From Rhodospirillales bacterium (GTDB taxonomy: Bacteria > Pseudomonadota > Alphaproteobacteria > Acetobacterales > Acetobacteraceae), in assembly GCA_015654825.1 (NCBI GenBank), contig JAATGE010000485.1, positions 1-10,832 of the forward strand: a stretch of DNA of 10,832 nt. The letters run 5' to 3'. The notes beneath the pieces are model-generated. The model saw only the letters and a program-made list of their open reading frames with translations. It was not told the DNA's origin and did no database searches. Below are positions 6,127 to 10,832 of this stretch, in pieces (position 1 is the stretch's first letter; every line of letters begins with the position of its first letter). Made by a program: the position numbers and the translations under genes.

Positions 6127-8535
6127 TTACAGGCCGAAATGGTAGGTGGCTTCGAAGCCGAACATGCGTGGCGGCCCTGCGACCGAAGACGCGAACCCGA
6201 GGGAGTTTGGCGAATCCAGCGTGTAGGTGGCCGCCAAATAATGGTTGTCGCCGAGATTGGTCACGAATGCCGCGATATCGAACTTGCTGTCGAGCACGCG
6301 GTCCCATTCCGCGCGCAGGTTGACAACGCCGTAGCCTGGCGCGCTTTCGAATGGCTGCGAAACGGCAGAGTCCTGCTGTATGTAGCCGCTCTGGTGGTAG
6401 TAGTTCAGTTGCAGTATCGCGTCGCCATAGTGTTCGGGTACCCACGGCAGGGTGGCACGTGCCGTCAATCCAAAGCTGGTGCGCGGAAAGCCGGCGAACA
6501 CAGCGGCGTTTGTCGCATCGAACGGCAAGCCGTCTTGCTTTGGACTGAACGCTGCGGGAATGATGAACTGGTTATATTTTGGCTGTACCTGGGAGAAGAA
6601 GCCATTGATGTTCAACCAGGGCACGGGGATAAACGTCACTTCCAGTTCCGCGCCGTTGATGGTGGCACTGCCGACGTTTAGCACGTCCGTGCTTTGGCTG
6701 GGGCCCTGCGCGGTTTGGATTACCACAGGTACCAGACGCTGCATGTTGACGTAATCCTGGTCGAAAATAGCAGCGTTGGTGCGCAAGGACATGCCGTAAG
6801 GCAGATGCCAGTCGGCTTTCAGACCCAGCTCATAGTCATTCACTGTTTCGGGTACGAACGGTGCGAGCTCGGGCGCATTCACGGCGCGCGTGCCAAAGCC
6901 GCCGCTGCGATAGCCCAGGCGATGGGCGAAGTAGGCCATGACATCGTTGTTGAAGTGATAGTCGATATCTACGTTGTAGGTGAACTGGTTGAAGCTGGCG
7001 GATTGCTGCGTGCGGCAACTTGGATAGGGCTGGAAGTCTACGCCGGTAGGGGGCGAAGCAAACGCGCAGGACCCACCGGGCGGGGGCGGAGCGAAAGGTA
7101 TTTGGGACACGTCGTACAGCGTGCCGAAATTGGCGTTGCGCTCGTCCCATGTCTCACGCCCGCCGAAGGTACCTGTCAGGCCCGGCACCCAATCACTGAA
7201 ATCGTAGGTCGCCTGGCCGAACACCGAGTACGAACGATTGGTGTCGTGGTCCGGAATCTGCTGCGGAATAATCGGAACGACAGGGTTCATTTCCTCGGGT
7301 GTGTACGAGTCGCTGAAGGCCTGTTCACGGAAGAAGTAGAGACCGCCGATATAGTTCAGGTGGCCGGCCTTGCCGTAGGCCTGGAATTCCTCGGTGAACT
7401 GGTCGCCGCCCTGCTGTTCGGCATAGGCCAGGAGCGGAACGATAGAGCCGCTGACCTGGTCGCCCTGGCCGACCGTATAGTGATCGTAGCCAATGATGTT
7501 CTTGAAGTTCAGCTGATCGCTGATTGACCAGGTGGTGGTGTTGGCCAGCGTCGCCACATGCGAGAAGGCGTAGCCGCCGCCGAACACGCCGCTGGTGGCG
7601 GTTTCGTAGAACGGCAACGACTTTGCGAGGGCCAGGGCGCGGTTGCCCAAACCACCCGGCGGGAAAAGAAACGGGCTGTTATAGACATCGATGGCCGGCG
7701 GCCCGAGCGCTGCGAGCCGGTAGCCGGTGCCGTTGTTGGTGCTGCTGCTCCAGTTCGCGACGGTCAGGTTGGTGATGTCGTCGGTTACCTTGATGCGGAG
7801 CGAGGCGCGGCCCGCTTGCTCGTCGACGTTCTCGTCATCCTTGCCGGTGGTAATATCGCGAATATAGCCGTCACGATCGGTATGCTGACCGGCGATGCGC
7901 AACTCTACACGGTCGCTGATCGGCAGGTTCACCCAGCCATCGACTTCGTGCAGGTCGTAGTCGCCGAGGCTGGAGTGCAGCATGGCGCTGTAGGTGTCGG
8001 TTGGCGCGTTTGGCACAAGCAGAATGTTGCCGCCGGTCGTGTTGCGGCCGAACAATGTGCCCTGCGGGCCCTTCAACACCTGAACGTTGCTGAGGTCGAA
8101 GAATTGCTGGGTGAAGCCGTAGGGGCGCAGGGCGATGATATCGCCGAAGTAGACGCCGACGGACGGATCCAGCGAGGGCAGCGTGTCGCCCTGGCGTTGG
8201 CCGCGCAATGCGATTTCAGCCTGGTTCTGACCACCGCCGGCGCTGATGCTGATCTGCAGCGAGGGAACGACGCGGTTCAAATCGTATTGCGAGACGACGT
8301 TCTGGCGCTTCAGCGTTGCACTGCTGAGCGCGGTCACCGCCACCGGCACTTTTTGAATGTTCTCCGCCCGGCGCCGCGCCGTGACGATGACCTGCTCAAT
8401 GCCCTTGGGGGCGGGTGCCGCCGTGCTGCCGGCCGGTGCGCTCTGTGCGTGTGCCGGAGCCAGCAGGGATGGTAGTGTCGTCAACAGGCAACCAATCGCC
8501 GTGCATGCCAGCAGCTTGCCGCGGTGAAGTGTCAT
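6127..8535 (-). CDS. TonB-dependent outer-membrane receptor
   Basis: This 802-residue protein is an outer-membrane 22-strand barrel with a plug, powered by TonB-ExbB-ExbD, that imports large or scarce substrates. Residues 1-30 are a signal peptide (HRGK, hydrophobic core, cleavage after AHA). A TonB-box-like IEQVIVTARRR follows at 46-56, then the plug with VPVAVTALSSATLKRQNV, IALRGQR, VQVLKGPQGTLFGRNTTGGNILL. The remainder shows alternating barrel strands and loops and ends in FEATYHFGL. Two cysteines in the loop GGSCAFASPPTGVDFQPYPSC could form an extracellular disulfide. The plug resembles the receptors abundant in sphingomonads and other oligotrophic degraders rather than classical siderophore receptors; the ligand is not predictable. 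A TTG at 8556 would add seven residues, but ATG 8535 follows GGGGGA by ten bases and gives a cleaner signal peptide. Confidence 0.95.
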   Translation of the reverse strand: MTLHRGKLLACTAIGCLLTTLPSLLAPAHAQSAPAGSTAAPAPKGIEQVIVTARRRAENIQKVPVAVTALSSATLKRQNVVSQYDLNRVVPSLQISISAGGGQNQAEIALRGQRQGDTLPSLDPSVGVYFGDIIALRPYGFTQQFFDLSNVQVLKGPQGTLFGRNTTGGNILLVPNAPTDTYSAMLHSSLGDYDLHEVDGWVNLPISDRVELRIAGQHTDRDGYIRDITTGKDDENVDEQAGRASLRIKVTDDITNLTVANWSSSTNNGTGYRLAALGPPAIDVYNSPFLFPPGGLGNRALALAKSLPFYETATSGVFGGGYAFSHVATLANTTTWSISDQLNFKNIIGYDHYTVGQGDQVSGSIVPLLAYAEQQGGDQFTEEFQAYGKAGHLNYIGGLYFFREQAFSDSYTPEEMNPVVPIIPQQIPDHDTNRSYSVFGQATYDFSDWVPGLTGTFGGRETWDERNANFGTLYDVSQIPFAPPPPGGSCAFASPPTGVDFQPYPSCRTQQSASFNQFTYNVDIDYHFNNDVMAYFAHRLGYRSGGFGTRAVNAPELAPFVPETVNDYELGLKADWHLPYGMSLRTNAAIFDQDYVNMQRLVPVVIQTAQGPSQSTDVLNVGSATINGAELEVTFIPVPWLNINGFFSQVQPKYNQFIIPAAFSPKQDGLPFDATNAAVFAGFPRTSFGLTARATLPWVPEHYGDAILQLNYYHQSGYIQQDSAVSQPFESAPGYGVVNLRAEWDRVLDSKFDIAAFVTNLGDNHYLAATYTLDSPNSLGFASSVAGPPRMFGFEATYHFGL

Positions 8536-8725
8536 TTTTGTAGTTTCCCCCAACAAGGACGTTCCCGTTCACTTTCTAACCCGGCAGCACTTGGTCGTGA
8601 CCAGTTTACTGCCCCATCAAACGCACATGCGATAGCCAAAATCGGGTTGCCGAGAGCGCAACGTTCGGTCGGCGGTGCGCGCACGATTGTAGGAAGCAGG
8701 CGCATGGTTTGCGCCCACGACGGGT

Positions 8726-8744
8726 ATGCCAATGAGTTTGGCAT
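8726..8744. promoter_or_regulatory. Inverted repeat in the control region
   Basis: ATGCCAA-tgagt-TTGGCAT is a perfect seven-base dyad with a five-base spacer, about 190 bases from the receptor start and 175 bases upstream of the amidohydrolase promoter. It is a candidate regulator site; nothing in the window identifies the regulator. Confidence 0.3.
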
Positions 8745-8889
8745 CTGTATCGACGCGGCCGGGACTTTGCCAGCGCGAAGCGCAAATGCGCGGCCGGCAG
8801 GTGATCGCATCGTATACGCGAACATGACAGGCATTTGCGCGTTCCGACCGCCGGCGTTGCAGGAATATCGCAGGGTGGAGCGGCACAGG

Positions 8890-8917
8890 GTGCGATGTTT
8901 GTTGCGGTGCATCGCAC
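8890..8917. promoter_or_regulatory. Dyad abutting the -35 box, activator-site candidate
   Basis: GTGCGATG-N12-CATCGCAC is a perfect eight-base inverted repeat ending one base before the -35 hexamer. The half-site centres are 20 bases apart, about two helical turns, which suits a dimeric activator touching RNA polymerase from this position. It would not be transcribed from the predicted start, so an RNA hairpin role is unlikely. Confidence 0.45.
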
Positions 8918-8918
8918 T

Positions 8919-8947
8919 TTGACAGTTTGGAGAACGAGGCATATACT
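8919..8947 (+). promoter_or_regulatory. Sigma-70-type promoter of the amidohydrolase gene
   Basis: TTGACA (8919-8924) and TATACT (8942-8947) are separated by exactly 17 bases: a perfect -35 and a five-of-six -10. Transcription should start near 8953-8956, giving an untranslated leader of about 105 bases before the ATG at 9060. This is the only near-consensus promoter I found in the window. Confidence 0.75.
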
Positions 8948-8965
8948 GTGTATAACCTATACACA
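8947..8965. promoter_or_regulatory. Operator-like palindrome over the transcription start
   Basis: TGTGTATA-acc-TATACACA is a perfect eight-base dyad with a three-base centre. It overlaps the last base of the -10 box and covers the predicted +1. This is the classic position for a repressor that blocks polymerase. The size fits TetR-, GntR- or MarR-type dimers, but no regulator gene is present to decide. Confidence 0.6.
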
Positions 8966-9045
8966 CGGCAAATAACCTGGGTGCAAGTGACTTGAACGGC
9001 GGCGCGACATCGGCGGGTTTTGGCGATCCGGCGGGCGGCGGCAGC

Positions 9046-9052
9046 AAAGGAG
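9046..9052 (+). promoter_or_regulatory. Strong ribosome binding site of amidohydrolase
   Basis: AAAGGAG lies seven bases before the ATG at 9060 and settles the start. An in-frame stop at 8988, with no better start codon after it, also supports 9060. Confidence 0.75.
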
Positions 9053-9059
9053 CGGACGG

Positions 9060-10184
9060 ATGGACGGTTACGACAGCGGTATCAACATGGTTCCCTGGCC
9101 GATGCAGCGGACGGTCAATGACCCTGGCTGGCGGCCGCCGGCCGGCACCCGGGTTATTTCTGTTGATGACCACGGCATCGAGGAAATGCATCTTTGGGAA
9201 AATCGCCTGCGCGGCGCCGATCGCGATCGGGCGCCGAAATTGTGGCGTGGCGAGGACGGGCATTTCCACATGACGGTGGACGGCGCCGATTTCGATGTGC
9301 CCGGGCTCGACTCCCATCTGGGTGAGGGCAGGCCGGGCATGTGGGACCGCGACGCCCGGCTGGCCGACATGGATGCGGAGGGCATCGACACATCGCTATT
9401 CTTTCATTCCCGAGCGATGGGCCTTGTGCGCATGGAGGACAAGGCGTTTTTCACGCGCTGCATGGACGTCTACAATGAATGGCTTGCCGAGTTTTGCGCG
9501 CCGCATCCGGATCGCCTGGTCGGCGTCGGCATACTGCCGACGATCTATAATCCTGCTGCATCGCACGACTACTTGCAGAAAATGCAGGCGCTGGGGCTGA
9601 AGGCGCTGGAGATACCCTCCGCACCGAAGAATGTGCCCTACAATGCCTCCAAGATGGAGCCGCTTTGGTCCGCGATCGAGGAGAGCGGCATTCCGGTCAT
9701 GTTCCATATCGGCGCTTATATGGAATTCCGCGGCGCGGGTGCCACCGGCGCGAATCTGACGAAAAACCTTGGCCCGCATCGGCCGCTGTGGGCACTGCTT
9801 GCGTTCAGCGGCATTCTGGAGCGCCACCCGGGATTGAAGGTGGTGTTCTGCGAGGGCGGATTTGGCTGGGTGCCGTGGACCCTGCAGGATGCCGACCGGG
9901 TGTACCAAACCTACGGTACTGAACTGAAGCCGAAGCTGGCGCGGCTGCCGAGCTACTATTTCCGGCGTCAGTGCTACTCGGCGATCATGCAGGATGACGT
10001 GGGGCTGAAGCTGGCAAGAGACTATGATTTGGCCGACAATTTGCTGTGGTCGTGCGACTATCCGCATGGCGAAAGCGTGTTTGGCGAGTCGCGGCTGGAG
10101 GTACGCAAGATTTTTGATGTGCTGGGCACGGAGAAAGCGACGAAGGTCGTCGGCGGAACCGCGGCAAGGATCTGGAATTTATAA
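9060..10184 (+). CDS. Amidohydrolase-2 / ACMSD-like metal-dependent hydrolase or decarboxylase
   Basis: This 374-residue cytoplasmic TIM-barrel protein belongs to the amidohydrolase_2 family, which includes ACMSD and other non-oxidative decarboxylases of aromatic acids as well as true hydrolases. The N-terminal metal motif is VISVDDHGIEEMHLW (Asp37, His38, Glu41), a D-H-x-x-E form in place of the DxHxH of many relatives. Other expected metal or catalytic residues are His216 (VMFHIG), Glu265 (FCEGGFGWVPW) and Asp333/His336 (WSCDYPHGES). The order and spacing agree with an intact enzyme of normal length. The substrate could be a carboxylated aromatic, a lactone or an amide. It is transcribed alone from its own promoter at 8919-8947 with two dyads around it, so it is probably induced by a pathway compound. 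It diverges from the receptor gene and converges with the MFS gene. Confidence 0.92.
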   Translation: MDGYDSGINMVPWPMQRTVNDPGWRPPAGTRVISVDDHGIEEMHLWENRLRGADRDRAPKLWRGEDGHFHMTVDGADFDVPGLDSHLGEGRPGMWDRDARLADMDAEGIDTSLFFHSRAMGLVRMEDKAFFTRCMDVYNEWLAEFCAPHPDRLVGVGILPTIYNPAASHDYLQKMQALGLKALEIPSAPKNVPYNASKMEPLWSAIEESGIPVMFHIGAYMEFRGAGATGANLTKNLGPHRPLWALLAFSGILERHPGLKVVFCEGGFGWVPWTLQDADRVYQTYGTELKPKLARLPSYYFRRQCYSAIMQDDVGLKLARDYDLADNLLWSCDYPHGESVFGESRLEVRKIFDVLGTEKATKVVGGTAARIWNL

Positions 10185-10188
10185 AGGC

Positions 10189-10218
10189 GTTGTAGAATAC
10201 AACCTGGGGCACGTCCCC
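10189..10218 (+). terminator. Two small hairpins after the amidohydrolase stop
   Basis: GTTGTA-gaa-TACAAC (10189-10203) begins four bases after the stop codon and is followed by GGGG-cacgt-CCCC (10206-10218). Alone they lack a T-run, but they lead directly into the T-rich repeat at 10226 and may help end the transcript. Confidence 0.4.
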
Positions 10219-10225
10219 CCAATAA

Positions 10226-10262
10226 ACAAAAGTTTTTTGGTTCTTTTTTTCAAAAAAGAACA
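10226..10262. terminator. Half copy of the AT-rich hairpin repeat, probable bidirectional terminator
   Basis: These 37 bases are identical to 4897-4933. They contain the first arm (CAAAAGTTTTTT) and the complete GTTCTTTTTT/AAAAAAGAAC hairpin, but lack the second hairpin and the closing arm. The element lies between the convergent amidohydrolase (stop 10184) and MFS (stop at 10271) genes, the same kind of place as the full copy. Confidence 0.7.
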
Positions 10263-10270
10263 CCCTTTTT

Positions 10271-10832
10271 CTAACTCGCCAAAACCCGCCGAGACCGCCC
10301 GCCCAGCAACCGCACCGTGAAAAAGCAAGCTGACGCCAGCATGATGACCGCGAACACCAGGAATACTCCGCCGGCGCCGAGGCGCGCGCTGATGGGCCCC
10401 ATTGTCAGTGGCAGCAGGACGGGTGCCAGGTAGATTGCGCCGTTGACGACCCCGAGCGCCGGCCCCGATGCGCCGGTGTGGTTGGCGCTGGCCGCGCTGT
10501 AGAGATTGGCGCAGCAGATCGAAAGGCCGCCGCCCATGAGGACGGCGCCCGCGGTGAATAACGTCAGCGCCGGTGCGCTGGCGCAAATCAGCAAGCCCAC
10601 ACCGACGATTGTCGTGGCTGCGACGAACGTCGCTGTGGTGCCCAGGAGCCGGTGGATGAAGCCGTAAGTGCCGGCCGCCAGCATGGAGGTGATCGCCATC
10701 GCCGTGAGCGGCACCGCCACCTTGGCGGGATCCGGAATGCCGATGCTGACCAGATAGAAGCCGGCGACCATTTGCATGGAGAACATCACGAGGCCGACCG
10801 CGCCGGCGAAGAGGCAGAAATACGGGCTGAGG
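10271..10832 (-). CDS. MFS transporter, C-terminal half (start beyond window)
   Basis: The visible 186 residues are the C-terminal half of a major facilitator superfamily permease of the inner membrane. The frame stays open to the window edge (LSPYFCLFAGAVGLV precedes the GTG at 10789), so the real start lies further on. Six hydrophobic segments can be counted: around MVAGFYLVSIGI, VAVPLTAMAITSMLAAG, FVAATTIVGVGLLICA, LTLFTAGAVLMGGGLSI, LGVVNGAIYLAPVLLPLT and VFLVFAVIMLASACFF. They match helices 7-12, with the Arg-rich tail GGRSRRVLAS in the cytoplasm. Short loops and Gly-rich helices are typical. The substrate cannot be told from this half; an exporter or a proton-coupled uptake carrier for a pathway compound are both possible. 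It converges on the amidohydrolase gene, so it is under separate control. Confidence 0.85.
   Translation of the reverse strand, partial: LSPYFCLFAGAVGLVMFSMQMVAGFYLVSIGIPDPAKVAVPLTAMAITSMLAAGTYGFIHRLLGTTATFVAATTIVGVGLLICASAPALTLFTAGAVLMGGGLSICCANLYSAASANHTGASGPALGVVNGAIYLAPVLLPLTMGPISARLGAGGVFLVFAVIMLASACFFTVRLLGGRSRRVLAS

Larger units (their letters stand above)
8536..9059. other. Non-coding divergent control region (receptor / amidohydrolase)
   Basis: This stretch of about 520 bases separates the receptor start from the amidohydrolase start. Open frames cross it on both strands, but none shows recognisable motifs or a good ribosome binding site. It holds a strong plus-strand promoter near 8919-8947 with two flanking dyads, and a third dyad at 8726-8744 (ATGCCAA-N5-TTGGCAT). 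A weaker TGGTC-gt-GACCA lies at 8592-8603. No convincing consensus promoter for the receptor was found on the minus strand. Confidence 0.6.

Noticed and set aside
6694..7527. Second long plus-strand frame (277 codons) antisense to the receptor
   Set aside because: Same reason; the translated sequence is low in family-like motifs, while the minus-strand frame is a complete TonB receptor.
7558..8475. Long plus-strand open frame (305 codons) antisense to the receptor gene
   Set aside because: It mirrors the receptor's codon pattern, has no recognisable domain or ribosome binding site, and such shadow frames are expected in GC-rich DNA.
8592..8603. TGGTC-gt-GACCA palindrome upstream of the receptor
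   Set aside because: Five-base arms with no associated promoter are too weak to call a regulatory site.
8524..8922. Possible small gene (132 codons, plus strand) in the control region
   Set aside because: No ribosome binding site, no recognisable motifs, cysteine- and arginine-rich composition, and it starts antisense to the receptor signal peptide.
8532..9317. Minus-strand frame of 261 codons covering the control region and the start of the amidohydrolase
   Set aside because: It would run through the promoter, both dyads and the well-supported amidohydrolase start; no motif or start signal supports it.

Overview
The window is a GC-rich stretch of a proteobacterial chromosome. Two kinds of intergenic repeat point to an alphaproteobacterium, probably an Acetobacteraceae relative: a CCAGGG/CCCTGG-type multi-hairpin element, and an AAAAGTTTTTT...GAAC hairpin element. 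That assignment rests on remembered repeat style, not on a search. The gene content is catabolic: a 2-oxoacid dehydrogenase complex, a [2Fe-2S] ferredoxin, a PAPS-type sulfotransferase, a SnoaL-like protein, a carboxymuconolactone decarboxylase-like protein, an ACMSD-type amidohydrolase, a TonB-dependent receptor and an MFS transporter. No rRNA, tRNA, CRISPR array, transposase or phage gene was seen.

Layout. (1) 1-1752, plus strand: the end of an E1 beta gene, a free-standing 76-residue lipoyl-domain protein, and a separate E2 catalytic-domain protein joined to it by a one-base stop/start overlap. Together they are an unusually split acyltransferase component of a pyruvate/acetoin/branched-chain-like dehydrogenase complex. 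(2) 1880-3429, minus strand: a sulfotransferase gene whose end overlaps the start of a putidaredoxin-type ferredoxin gene. (3) 3578-4891, plus strand: a protein of about 437 residues with no confident family. (4) 8535 down to 4990, minus strand: a TonB-dependent receptor, then a tightly coupled pair (CMD-like and SnoaL-like). (5) 8536-9059: a non-coding divergent control region. It holds a near-consensus sigma-70 promoter, an inverted repeat over the predicted transcription start and another abutting the -35 box. (6) 9060-10184, plus strand: the amidohydrolase. (7) 10271 to the window edge, minus strand: the C-terminal half of an MFS transporter.

How the genes may work together (inference): the receptor and MFS protein would move a poorly diffusible substrate or product. 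The ferredoxin would feed an oxygenase encoded elsewhere. SnoaL, CMD and amidohydrolase proteins are typical of ring modification, isomerisation, hydrolysis or decarboxylation in aromatic, terpenoid or sterol-like catabolism. The dehydrogenase complex would convert a resulting 2-oxo acid or acyloin to acyl-CoA. The substrate cannot be read from the sequence. All three convergent gene junctions carry hairpin-rich repeats, and the amidohydrolase promoter looks inducible.
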